This document shows positions 18,053 through 25,718 of a stretch of 64,000 bases of DNA, piece by piece; positions within the stretch are counted from its first letter, which is position 1; each line of letters starts with the position of its first letter. Where the stretch lies: assembly GCA_031415655.1 (NCBI GenBank), contig JANOSD010000056.1, positions 1 to 64,000 on the forward strand, in the 5' to 3' direction. The notes under the pieces were generated by a model. That model saw nothing but the letters and a program-made list of their open reading frames with translations. It searched no databases and was not told the DNA's origin. The stretch is from JAKOVR01 sp031415655 (GTDB taxonomy: Bacteria; Actinomycetota; Acidimicrobiia; Acidimicrobiales; Acidimicrobilacustridaceae). Both the position numbers and the translations under genes were made by a program.

Positions 18053-19362
18053 AGGTAGCGGGCAAGCTGCAGATCGTGAGCGATTCGTTGAAGGCGGCGA
18101 GCTATCGGAGGAGAGTGGTCGATGCCGAACTCGATGAACTGCTCAGCGGGGCAGCGGCGGTATCGCTCGAAGGGGCGAAAGGCGTTGGCAAGAGCGCCAC
18201 AGCAGCCGAGCGGGTAGACGTCGAGTTCCGTTTGGAGTCGCCCGCACTGCGGCAGTTGGTAGAAGCCGATCCCGAACGTTTCTTGGACGGGCGTCGAGTG
18301 CTGCTCGACGAATGGCAGCACCTGCCGTTCACCTTTGATCTCGTTCGCCGCGCCGTCGATGCCGGTGCCACTCCCGGTCAGTTTCTTCTCACCGGTTCGG
18401 CATCCCCGGTCGACCCCGGACGCCACTCGGGGGCCGGGCGCATCCTTCGTCAGCGCATGCGGCCGCTTGCCCTGTCCGAACGAGGGTATGAGACGTCCGT
18501 GAGCCTCGCCGCCTTGCTCACCGGGCAGAGGCCGGCCGTCACCGGCGACACCGCCACCAACCTCGAGGCGTACACGGCGGAGATCGTCGCCTCGGGGTTC
18601 CCCGGTATTCGTGACCTTCCCCCTCGGGTTCGTCGAGCTCAGCTCAATAGTTATGTCGATCGGGTTCTCGACCGCGACATCACCGAACTCGGCGCCAAGA
18701 TCCGCAACCCGCTTGCGCTGAAGCGGTGGATGCGCGCGTATGGCGCCGCCACCGCCACTACCACCGCGTACGCCAAGATCGCCGCTACCGCCAACCCGGG
18801 GATACGGGAGCAGCCTTCGCGGGCCACCCTGTCGGGGTATCGTGACGCCCTCGAGCGCCTGTTCATCCTCGATCCGCTCCCCGGATGGCTCCCTACCAAT
18901 GCTCACCTGAACGAGTTGGCGGCGTCCCCCAAACATCACCTTGCTGATCCGGCGCTGGCGGTAGCCCTGCTCGGTCTGGACGAGAACGCGCTGCTTGAAG
19001 GCGACGACCGAGGCGGGGGAACGTTCCGTGACGGCCCGTTCCTTGGCGCGCTGTTCGAGTCGCTCGTCGCCCTCAGCCTGCGCGTGTATGCCCAACGGTC
19101 CGACGCTGCCGTGGTGCACTTTCGCACGCATCGCGGCGAACACGAAGTCGATCTGATTGTGGAGCGTCGCGACGGCCGATGCATTGGCGTGGAGGTGAAG
19201 CTGTCCCCGATTGTGAACGACTCGGACGTGCGCCACTTGGTCTGGCTGCGAGACCGCCTCGGCCCCGAACTCCTCGACGCCGTGATCATCACCACCGGCA
19301 AGAACGCGTATCGGCGGCCCGACGGCATCGGGGTCATCCCCGCCGCCCTTCTTGGTCCGTAA
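18025..19362 (+). CDS. AAA/DUF4143 ATPase with C-terminal nuclease-like domain
   Basis: The Walker A loop is AVSLEGAKGVGKSATA (about residues 45-60) and Walker B is RVLLDEWQHLPF. GQFLLTGSASP follows as sensor region. The C-terminal half has the DUF4143 pattern (FLGALFESLVALSLRVYA, then HEVDLIVERRDGRCIGVEVKL), whose D-x(n)-E-x-K residues resemble a PD-(D/E)XK nuclease fold. Such ATPases are widespread, often in toxin-antitoxin-like or mobile contexts, and their role is unproven. The ATG at 18025 lies inside the 23-bp repeat array and would encode repeat-derived residues; a GTG at 18076 may be the true start. No partner gene is adjacent. Confidence 0.75.
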   Translation: MSNKIARECQVAGKLQIVSDSLKAASYRRRVVDAELDELLSGAAAVSLEGAKGVGKSATAAERVDVEFRLESPALRQLVEADPERFLDGRRVLLDEWQHLPFTFDLVRRAVDAGATPGQFLLTGSASPVDPGRHSGAGRILRQRMRPLALSERGYETSVSLAALLTGQRPAVTGDTATNLEAYTAEIVASGFPGIRDLPPRVRRAQLNSYVDRVLDRDITELGAKIRNPLALKRWMRAYGAATATTTAYAKIAATANPGIREQPSRATLSGYRDALERLFILDPLPGWLPTNAHLNELAASPKHHLADPALAVALLGLDENALLEGDDRGGGTFRDGPFLGALFESLVALSLRVYAQRSDAAVVHFRTHRGEHEVDLIVERRDGRCIGVEVKLSPIVNDSDVRHLVWLRDRLGPELLDAVIITTGKNAYRRPDGIGVIPAALLGP

Positions 19363-19460
19363 GGCATGCAACGCGCAACCCGGTCGCCGGCTGCGGGGTG
19401 CCCCCAGCGCCGAGCGGGCTACCCTCCTGACCGTCGGGACGAGCGGAAGTGGGACGGCGG

Positions 19461-19955
19461 ATGAGCGAAGCGCCACAAGGGCCGGGATGGTGGCTGGCGA
19501 GCGACGGGCGGTACTACCCGCCGGCGCCGATGCCGTCTCCACCAGCCGAGTACGCCCCCACTCCCTACCCGCACGCGGCTGCGCCCGTCGGATACCCACC
19601 CGTCCAGGCCGGTCATCCGGTGGGCTACCCGTACCCGTCGCAGCCTCCGGTCTTCGTGCCTGTCCCCGTTCCCTACGGGTATGGGCCGGTCGCCTACGGA
19701 TACGGCCCCCTCAAAAGCAAAGCGGCCGCGGCACTCCTCGCGTTTTTCCTCGGCGGGACGGGAGCGCACAACTTCTATCTCGGAAAGACCGGGCTCGGCG
19801 TCCTACAACTCTGCATGCTCATTTTCGGCGTGCTCACCTCTTGGCTCGGGATCGGGCTGATCATCCTGGCGGTGCAGAGTGTGTGGGTGTTGATTGAGTT
19901 CATCGTCATCATTGCGGGCGGTATCCGTGACTCGCAGGGCCGTCCGCTTGGGTGA
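19461..19955 (+). CDS. TM2-domain membrane protein with N-terminal WW-like tag
   Basis: The protein starts MSEAPQGPGWWLASDGRYYPP, a tag of DUF2510 style that is typical of Acidimicrobiia membrane proteins. A Pro/Tyr-rich stretch follows (to about residue 80). The TM2 domain has two hydrophobic helices: AALLAFFLGGTGAHNFYLGKTGLGVLQL, with the conserved G-x-H-x-F-Y-L-G turn, then WLGIGLIILAVQSVWVLIEFIVII. It ends with a short tail. The function of TM2 proteins is unknown. The start at 19461 is preferred to a GTG at 19449. Regulation is not evident. Confidence 0.85.
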   Translation: MSEAPQGPGWWLASDGRYYPPAPMPSPPAEYAPTPYPHAAAPVGYPPVQAGHPVGYPYPSQPPVFVPVPVPYGYGPVAYGYGPLKSKAAAALLAFFLGGTGAHNFYLGKTGLGVLQLCMLIFGVLTSWLGIGLIILAVQSVWVLIEFIVIIAGGIRDSQGRPLG

Positions 19956-20022
19956 ATTCGCAGGTCCGGAGGTGACCCGAGCAAACCAATTGGGAAGACC
20001 GCGCCGACACCAACCCCGCATG

Positions 20023-20037
20023 TACTGAAAGCCCGGC
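20023..20037. repeat. 15-bp direct repeat, left copy
   Basis: TACTGAAAGCCCGGC here recurs exactly at 23993-24007, with similar flanks (CCCCGCATG versus CCCCGCGAG upstream). The two copies bracket the lipoprotein/cyclase cluster and may mark a recombination boundary or belong to a wider repeat family. Confidence 0.6.
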
Positions 20038-20049
20038 TAACCTGGCGCC

Positions 20050-20325
20050 GTGCCCCGGTGTCTTCGTGTCTCGCTGATTGGGCTCGCCGTCGTGTTCGTT
20101 GTCCTCGCCGGAATCCCGGTGCTGATGGATGGCAGCGCAATGGCGTGTGAGACGTGCCCGTCGAGCAGCGTCATGGTTGGCGGGCCGACGTGTGTCGCCG
20201 TACTTGCGATTGCGCTCACCGTCGTTTTCACCGTCGGCGCGCGATGGCGGGTGCGAACCCGCCGCGGTGAGACGCCGTCGTTTTTTCTGTCGTTTGGCCT
20301 TGATCGGCCTCCGCAGGTGATCTGA
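20050..20325 (+). CDS. Small two-helix membrane protein
   Basis: A GTG at 20050 opens 91 codons. The first helix is VSLIGLAVVFVVLAGIPVLM and the second is CVAVLAIALTVVFTVGARW. The loop between them carries ACETCPSSS, a C-x2-C pair that could bind metal or form a disulfide. A basic tail (RWRVRTRR) puts the C-terminus inside the cell. I recognise no family. It lies 261 bases upstream of the small protein/lipoprotein cluster on the same strand and might belong to it. The codon pattern is coding-like, but the lack of a strong ribosome binding site keeps confidence moderate. Confidence 0.5.
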   Translation: MPRCLRVSLIGLAVVFVVLAGIPVLMDGSAMACETCPSSSVMVGGPTCVAVLAIALTVVFTVGARWRVRTRRGETPSFFLSFGLDRPPQVI

Positions 20326-20585
20326 GGGATCTCCGCGCCCTTTTTCGGGTGCTTACGACCCGTCCGACAATTACCTGAGTGTTTCGACGGCCGGATGACG
20401 TCGCCTCCGGTCCTCGTCCTCGCCGCACAAACCCAGTGCCCCTGCGTGCTCGTCCTTGGCGGCAACGCCCCCGGACTCGCCGAACCATCCCACGATCGCT
20501 CGCTTAATTGTCGGGCGGGCCCTTATCCGCCACGTCGGTGGCTTGTCCCTGTTCTCAGTTCACGTTTTCTTTGGAGGTCATCACA

Positions 20586-20796
20586 ATGGAGTTCGCTCTT
20601 CTCTTTCTTCCGTTCCTCGGCTGTGCCGTCATTTGCGTCGCATGTTTCACGCCCATGCATCGCGGCAGTTCCTCTGCTCCGCCCGCGCCCGATCGTGACG
20701 AGGCCGAAGCGCCTCGCTCCGAGGTGGTCCAGCTGCGGGCTGACGTCGCCGATTCGCGGCGAGGAGACGCCGGCCGAAGATTCGGAGGCCCAGTGA
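20586..20796 (+). pseudogene. Short membrane protein, apparently frameshifted near its end
   Basis: A strong GGAGG (20573-20577) sits 8 bases before the ATG, which opens MEFALLFLPFLGCAVICVACF, one transmembrane helix, then a charged tail with EVVQLRADVADSR. In the frame as read there is no stop and it runs straight into the next gene. A shift of one base after ADSR would give RGEETPAEDSEAQ and a TGA at 20794-20796 that overlaps the GTG of the lipoprotein gene (GTGA), the arrangement used by the next pair of genes as well. So the reading suggests either an indel or a genuine fusion. Confidence 0.5.
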
Positions 20797-21692
20797 GCAT
20801 CAAGCACATTCCGTGTCGAGCCGGCCGTTCGTCCCGCCGCATTGCCGGCAGTATTGCCATCGGGGTCGTGCTGGGGTTGCCGGGCTGCTCGAGCGCACCC
20901 GAGCCGAACTCGGGCGGCGCGTCCGGCGACGTCCCGGGCCTGTCCCACGTCCACGGGTTAGGGATCAACCCTGCAGATGGTCGCTTGTACGCGGCGTCTC
21001 ACTACGGGGTGTTCCGCATCGTCGACGGGCGCGCGGAACCGACGGGCTCGTTGATCCAGGACACGATGGGGTTCACCGTCGCCGGACCGAATCGCTTCTT
21101 GGGAAGCGGTCATCCCGACATCCGCAACGACACGGTCCTGAAGAAAGGCGACCGCCCACTTCTTGGCCTGATCGAGTCCACGGATCGGGCGATTTCGTGG
21201 CGGGGGTTGTCGTTACAGGGTGAGGTGGACTTTCACGCATTGACCTTCGCCCACGATCGGGTCTACGGGTTCGACTCGACCAGCGGCCGCGTGATGGTCT
21301 CGACGGACTTGAAGACTTGGGAGTCACGAGCACAGATCGGCCTCGCGTCGTTGGCCGTCTCGCCCGACAGCCCCGATCTTCTTGTCGCTACGGCGGAGCA
21401 AGGCGTTGTCCGCACGAGCGACGGCGCCCGGACCCTCCACCCCGTCGCCGGTGCACCGGCGCTGGTGATCGTGTCGTGGGACCGCGACGCCGGCTTGTGG
21501 GGCCTCGCGACGGACGGCCGCGTCCACTCCAGTACAGACGGCGGAGCGACCTGGACCGCGCACGGCAATGTCGAGGGTCAACCGGCCGCGCTTTTGGCGC
21601 ACCGCGAGGCCCTGTTCGCGGCGACGTCAACGGCTGTGCTCAAGTCCACCGATCGAGGCACAACGTGGACAACCATCTATCGACTCAAGTGA
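20793..21692 (+). CDS. Lipoprotein of the F510_1955/BNR-repeat glycosylhydrolase-like family
   Basis: The GTG at 20793 gives a clean lipoprotein signal: basic start (RAGRSSRR), hydrophobic core IAGSIAIGVVLG and lipobox LPGC. The mature part is a beta-propeller-like protein with LSHVHGLGINPADGRLYAASHYGVF at the front and BNR/Asp-box blades such as STDGGATWTAHG and STDRGTTWTTI. This matches the F510_1955 family, often called glycosylhydrolase although no activity is established; in other actinobacteria it commonly sits near copper or metal genes. The stop overlaps the GTG of the following lipoprotein gene, so the genes are translationally coupled. Confidence 0.8.
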   Translation: MSIKHIPCRAGRSSRRIAGSIAIGVVLGLPGCSSAPEPNSGGASGDVPGLSHVHGLGINPADGRLYAASHYGVFRIVDGRAEPTGSLIQDTMGFTVAGPNRFLGSGHPDIRNDTVLKKGDRPLLGLIESTDRAISWRGLSLQGEVDFHALTFAHDRVYGFDSTSGRVMVSTDLKTWESRAQIGLASLAVSPDSPDLLVATAEQGVVRTSDGARTLHPVAGAPALVIVSWDRDAGLWGLATDGRVHSSTDGGATWTAHGNVEGQPAALLAHREALFAATSTAVLKSTDRGTTWTTIYRLK

Positions 21693-22702
21693 AGGGTTTC
21701 ACTACTCGGAGGGGCGTGTTGGCCGGATGCCTGTCGGTGGTGGTGCTGATCGCATCGGCATGTGCGTCCCAGCCTTCACCATCGACCGGCAGGCATGCCC
21801 ATGGCGAGGCGCCCTTCTTTGGTGCGGGCGAGCTCGCAGTCGCGGTTCCTGGGTTTGATCTCGCTGTGGGCGGGCCCCAGCGGTTCGTGGTCGGTCTATT
21901 CACTGCTGACAAGACGGATATCGGCTACGGGACGGTCGAGCTGCGGTTCCGATGGCTCGGCGATACGACGACAAAGGGGTCGACGCCGGCATCGGCATGG
22001 AGCCCGCCGGTCACGGCGGCGTTCCGGCTCCTACCCGGCACCGCGACGGACGCGGCGCCGTCTGGTCCGTCGGTGCTCGCCCCCGGGCAGGGGCGCGGCG
22101 TCTACGTCACGCACGCCCCCTTCGACCGGGCGGGATTCTGGGAGGTCGAGGCATCAGGCGACGTCGCTGGCACCGAGGGCGACACCGGCACCGGCGCGTT
22201 CGAGGTGGCCGCCCGCCACTTAGTGCCGGCCGTCGGCGACGCCGCATTCCCAAGTGACAATGCCACGGACGCGACGCCCGGTGTCGATCCGACGGCGCTG
22301 GACTCGCGGGCGGCCGCCCTCGACCAGATCCCTGACCGGCGCCTGCACGAGACGACGATCCGCGCCGCCATCGAAGGCCACCAGCCAGCCGTTGTGGTGT
22401 TCTCCACTCCGACCTACTGCCTGAGTCGGTTTTGCGGCCCGGTGACCGACATGGTGGCCGGGCTCGCCGATCGTTACCGCGACCGGGCCGCGTTCATCCA
22501 CGTCGAGATTTGGGAAGACTTCGACACGCAGCGACTCAACCCGACCGCGGCCGAATGGCTTTACCGCGACGGCAACCTGCAGGAGCCGTGGGTATTCCTC
22601 ATCGGCGCGGACGGCAAGATCGCCGTCCGATGGGACAATGTGTTGATCCGCGACGAGCTCGAAGCCGAGCTCATCAAACTCCCCGTCACACGGACCCCAT
22701 GA
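21689..22702 (+). CDS. Tat-type lipoprotein with thioredoxin-like C-terminal domain
   Basis: The GTG overlaps the previous stop (GTGA). The signal has a twin arginine (FTTRRGVLAG) and a lipobox (IASAC), so the protein is likely exported by Tat and lipidated. The first ~170 mature residues are beta-rich (HGEAPFFGAGELAVAVPGF). The C-terminal ~120 residues are thioredoxin-like: AVVVFSTPTYCLSRFCGPV with a C-x4-C pair, AAFIHVEIWED, then EPWVFLIGADGKIAVRW. It resembles extracytoplasmic redox proteins found with metal-handling genes. Its partner is probably the upstream propeller lipoprotein. The substrate is unknown. Confidence 0.8.
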   Translation: MKGFTTRRGVLAGCLSVVVLIASACASQPSPSTGRHAHGEAPFFGAGELAVAVPGFDLAVGGPQRFVVGLFTADKTDIGYGTVELRFRWLGDTTTKGSTPASAWSPPVTAAFRLLPGTATDAAPSGPSVLAPGQGRGVYVTHAPFDRAGFWEVEASGDVAGTEGDTGTGAFEVAARHLVPAVGDAAFPSDNATDATPGVDPTALDSRAAALDQIPDRRLHETTIRAAIEGHQPAVVVFSTPTYCLSRFCGPVTDMVAGLADRYRDRAAFIHVEIWEDFDTQRLNPTAAEWLYRDGNLQEPWVFLIGADGKIAVRWDNVLIRDELEAELIKLPVTRTP

Positions 22703-23012
22703 CCCAACGTGCATGCTCGGCAGGCGTGCCACTCGCCTGCGATCGCGGCCCTCTGCATGGCAAGGAGACGAGTATCTCGGCCCGCCCGCAACGAGCGAAC
22801 GCCATGATCCGGGACCTGTTTGGCAAGGCCGCCGAGGTCGGCACGGTGGCGATGATTTCTCCACCGGGGAGCGTGAACCACGGGTACACGCGCTCGCCAG
22901 CGCCGACAGCCTTCCCGCGTTCAACCGGCTCTTGACGCTCACTCTGGCCAACGTGCAGCCACCGTGGACAGAATCCCGTGGGCCGGTCTCGTCGGACGGC
23001 GCGGCAGGAGTT
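22703..23012. other. Gap between convergent genes, no gene seen
   Basis: About 310 bases separate two convergent stops. Short frames start at 22803 (MIRDLFGKAAEVG) and elsewhere but show no family pattern. This could be a decayed gene end. Confidence 0.35.
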
Positions 23013-23699
23013 TCAGCAGTCTTCGAGGTGGCCGACGAACAGGTCTGGGTTCTCTGCGAATCGGGCGGCGCATTCGTTGGAGCAGAAGCCGATGGTTGCG
23101 CTGTGCCACCGCACTGTGACTGCCCAGTGTTCGTCAGTCAGCCGCATGTGACACACGGGGTCGAGGCCGCTGGGTGACGCCAAGGCATCGACACCGATCG
23201 AGTAGATCTCGACGGGTTCGCCGATGTGGCGGAGTTGCCGGGCGCCCAGTGAGTCCACGTCGAGACCGCGTCCGAGGGCGTGTTCGGCGACCGTGCGGGT
23301 GGCGATCACTTGGCCCGGTCGGGCTTCGTGAGAGATCCGAGAGGCAAGGTTGACGGACCGACCGAGGTAGTCGGCTTCGAAGACGACGGCGGTCCCGTGG
23401 TGCATGCCGACGCGGACGGCCAGCGGGAAATGCTCGTCGGCGAGGCGCTCGAGGATGCGATCGAGGAACACAAACGCGGCCGGGACATCGTGGGCGGCGA
23501 TGAGGGCGCCGTCACCGAGGAGCTTGACGAGCTCGACTTCGGGATCGGTGCAGGCGCGGGCGTGCCCAGCGAGGGCGATGGCGAGGGTGGCGGCGAGGTC
23601 GTCGCCGTGGGTGTCGTTGAGCGCAGTGAAGCCCACGAGGTCGATGACGACGAAGCAGCGTTCAACGGAATCAGATGCGGGAGTTGATGAAGTCGGCAT
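23013..23699 (-). CDS. Class III nucleotide cyclase fused to a YHS domain
   Basis: Residues 10-170 are a complete cyclase domain: the first metal Asp in FVVIDLVGFTALND, the adenine-type Lys and second Asp in VKLLGDGALIA, and Asn plus Arg in GRSVNLASRI. All catalytic residues of an active adenylate cyclase are present. The last ~45 residues (LDPVCHMRLTDEHWAVTVRW, then FCSNECAARF) are a YHS domain, a short Cys-containing module found in copper and other metal proteins. This suggests cyclic nucleotide production controlled by metal or redox state, an inference supported by the neighbouring metal-associated lipoproteins. It is convergent to them. The 5' end overlaps the remnant of a DUF2752 gene. 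Confidence 0.85.
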   Translation of the reverse strand: MPTSSTPASDSVERCFVVIDLVGFTALNDTHGDDLAATLAIALAGHARACTDPEVELVKLLGDGALIAAHDVPAAFVFLDRILERLADEHFPLAVRVGMHHGTAVVFEADYLGRSVNLASRISHEARPGQVIATRTVAEHALGRGLDVDSLGARQLRHIGEPVEIYSIGVDALASPSGLDPVCHMRLTDEHWAVTVRWHSATIGFCSNECAARFAENPDLFVGHLEDC

Positions 23700-23915
23700 G
23701 GTTCTGTTGGTAGGCCCACAGTGCGACGAACACGATGGTGTCAGCGATCTACACGACTCGAGAAGGTCGTAAGCGGAGGTTGATCCACCGTTTGGTGGTG
23801 AGCCCAGCGAAGGTCCGGAGGATACCGGCGGCGCCGAAGGCCATGACGAGGAACGCGGCGGGGTTGTATCGACAGGCGTTGGCGAAGTCGCCTCGGGCGA
23901 TGGCGGTGGTGGTAC
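23671..23915 (-). pseudogene. Broken DUF2752 membrane protein gene
   Basis: Minus-strand pieces of one DUF2752 protein lie in two frames: ARGDFANACRYNPAAFLVMAF and further TTKRWINLRL (about 23780-23905), then DTIVFVALWAYQQNHADFINS ending at a TGA at 23671-23673. The usual N-terminal C-P-x-C-G-x-T-R motif is missing and a frameshift separates the two pieces. The tail overlaps the first codons of the cyclase-YHS gene. Confidence 0.6.
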
Positions 23916-23992
23916 TCGAACTCCTCAACGTCGACCCCCGAAAACCTCGCTGAACAACACCAGACCACAAGCCCGAACATCAGCCCCGCGAG

Positions 23993-24007
23993 TACTGAAA
24001 GCCCGGC
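23993..24007. repeat. 15-bp direct repeat, right copy
   Basis: Exact second copy of TACTGAAAGCCCGGC from 20023-20037. Here it is followed by further CCAGCCGGGC-type repeats. Confidence 0.6.
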
Positions 24008-24299
24008 CAGCCGGGCAAGCCAGCCGGGCTGCGGCGATGCTGGGCCTTTGGTGCAGGCCAGCGGACCGACCCGCATTCTGGCTGCCGATCGACAAGTCGG
24101 GTTTCCATCTCCGTCGCCAATTACTGAGTTTCTCGTCCGCCGCCAGGTTGACGGTGAGGAGCCACCTACCAGCGCGATGACTGCTGAGCTTCGTGCCGCA
24201 GTTGGGACGCCTAGTTGGCCCAACCAAACGGGCAGGGTTGACAAGAAACACTGGCGGGGGGAATTGCGGCTCGTGGCTACACCACGGCAAAAACTCGCC

Positions 24300-24446
24300 A
24301 ATTCGGCTGTCGATCAGCCGGCTTCGCAGCAGCCGCGATATCGAAGATGCCCTGCAGATCTTTATGGATCGACGATTGGGGGGATGGTGGCGGCGATGAT
24401 CGAACGTGAGTGTGGGCGGCGACCCGGGGGCGCGTTGATTGCTCAA
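24300..24446 (-). pseudogene. Decayed paralogue of the 56-residue SIHKNLHGIFD protein
   Basis: The minus strand encodes SSIHKDLQGIFDIAAAAKP, matching PSIHKNLHGIFDLTPVPKP of the intact gene at 31578-31748. The upstream DNA also aligns: the start codon is TTG (24444-24446) instead of ATG, and a frameshift separates the first half (FDHRRHHPP versus YDPRCHPAP) from the second. It is therefore a degraded copy of the same small gene. Confidence 0.6.
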
Positions 24447-24718
24447 GTGGGAGTCGCCGTTGCTTGGCGGGAAGACCAAATCGTCCTTCCCGTTCTCCCC
24501 CGATCGGCATCGCGCTATCGACCAAGGTGTCGGACGTGAGGTCGAAACCGAACCGACCCGACCCGGTGACGGGGTCCCTCGTCACTGGTGCGCGTAAGGG
24601 TTGATGGACAGGGGAGACCAGGTCCCGAGAAAATGACGAAACGATCCCTGCGCCGATCTTCGCCAGCGACCCAGTCGCCGCGCTCGGACCTCTCCGGCAT
24701 TGAATCCAGTGCAACAGA

Positions 24719-24945
24719 TCAGGATTCTTGCGCCGAATACCTGCAGGTGAATGCGCTGCTGGAGTTGGTGATCGTGATGGTCTCCCACGCCGCCGCCTGC
24801 CCGGGTTGCACCCGCAATACCAAGTCGTTGGCGTAGTCGATGCGAAGGCCCGAAGGGGCAATGAGGTCGATCTCGACCAGGTAGTCGGCGGTGCGGCTCG
24901 TGTTGTTTCGGATTCGGCCACGGAGGGAGACGAGGCCGAACTCAT
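24719..24945 (-). pseudogene. 3' fragment of a gene with an FxLYD-like beta domain
   Basis: One minus-strand frame reads FGLVSLRGRIRNNTSRTADYL, then VEIDLIAPSGLRI, TITITNSSSAF and a TGA at 24719-24721. This is a well-formed beta-sandwich (FxLYD/DUF3426-like) domain end. The upstream side is cut off by the 28-bp palindrome at 24946. No start codon is available, so it is a truncated gene end. Confidence 0.5.
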
Positions 24946-24973
24946 CGATCTATCCCGAGCTCGGGATAGATCG
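24946..24973. repeat. 28-bp perfect palindrome
   Basis: CGATCTATCCCGAG followed at once by its exact reverse complement CTCGGGATAGATCG, with no spacer. It sits exactly where the truncated FxLYD-like fragment ends, and upstream of the IS21-like remnant, so it may mark a break or insertion point. Confidence 0.8.
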
Positions 24974-25047
24974 CCGTCTTCGCTCTCGGCCCACTCGCCC
25001 CAACCGCCCCCGCCGGTCTGCGACGACTACCACCTGCATTCGCGAGC

Positions 25048-25187
25048 CGAGTGAGTGGCGGGCGTTGATGGTCGACCCGCTCCTCGCCCAGTCCGCCATC
25101 GACCGGTTCAAGTCCGCCGCCTACGAACTCATCGTCGAAGGCGAAAGCTACCGGGATCGCCAACGCCCCACCGTCACCCAGGCATGA
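25048..25187 (+). pseudogene. 3' remnant of an IstB/DnaC-like ATPase gene (IS21-type)
   Basis: The frame EWRALMVDPLLAQSAIDRF, then KSAAYELIVEGESYRDRQRP and a stop, resembles the C-terminal end of IS21-family IstB helper ATPases (D-x-AxxSAIDR, then GxSYR). The ATPase core is absent. The following zinc-ribbon remnant is of the type that accompanies such elements in actinobacteria. Assignment rests on pattern memory. Confidence 0.45.
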
Positions 25188-25235
25188 GCCCACCCCACCC
25201 CCTAGCCCTCCCCGTCGCGTAACGACAACGTCACG

Positions 25236-25470
25236 ATGGCCTGTCACCTCTGCGCCACCCCGTTCTCCCCAACCGGCTGACGCCGCTACTGCAGCAACAA
25301 TTGCCGCGTCACCGCACACCGGCGCCGCCACCAACCCGACCCGGCCTCCACCGGCCCGTCCTCGCCGCAGGCCAGCGTCGCGCTGCCGACTGCGACGACT
25401 GCGCTCTCGGCGAGCAACGCTGCGACAACCGCTCAACCTTCGTGACCCGCGTTGGCCACTCGGACAGGCT
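25236..25470 (+). pseudogene. Decayed zinc-ribbon protein gene beside the IS21-type remnant
   Basis: The pieces are MACHLCATPFSPTG, an in-frame stop, RRYCSNNCRVTAHRRRH, then after a frameshift ADCDDCALGEQRCDNRSTF. Together they match a two-knuckle Cys-rich protein (C-x2-C, YCS-x2-CR, then C-x2-C...LGEQRC). The stop and the frameshift show it is dead. Confidence 0.5.
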
Positions 25471-25718
25471 CTTAGCGGGAGAGGGCAGGCCCCGGCCCTT
25501 CGGTGGTCCTCGCCGTGTTCGTCTACGGTGCCTTCGCTGGATTCGTACATGGCATGGACCGGTGCCCTGACGCCATCGACCAGGTCGAACTGGGACGGGC
25601 TGGCCGATTGGCCCCGGCTCCGCTCGACCTCGGCGCCGCAGCAAACCCACGGAACGACCTGAACCCGCCCGCCTAACCCAGCCTGCACCCGGCACCCGCA
25701 ACCAAGGAGATGACGATC

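Noticed and set aside
17542..19599. A 685-codon frame on the minus strand across the ATPase gene
   Set aside because: It is a shadow of the plus-strand ATPase caused by high GC third positions; no family-like sequence in it.
23741..24479. Long minus-strand frames between 23.7 and 24.5 kb
   Set aside because: They mix several frames of remnants (DUF2752, small protein copy) and are not single genes.
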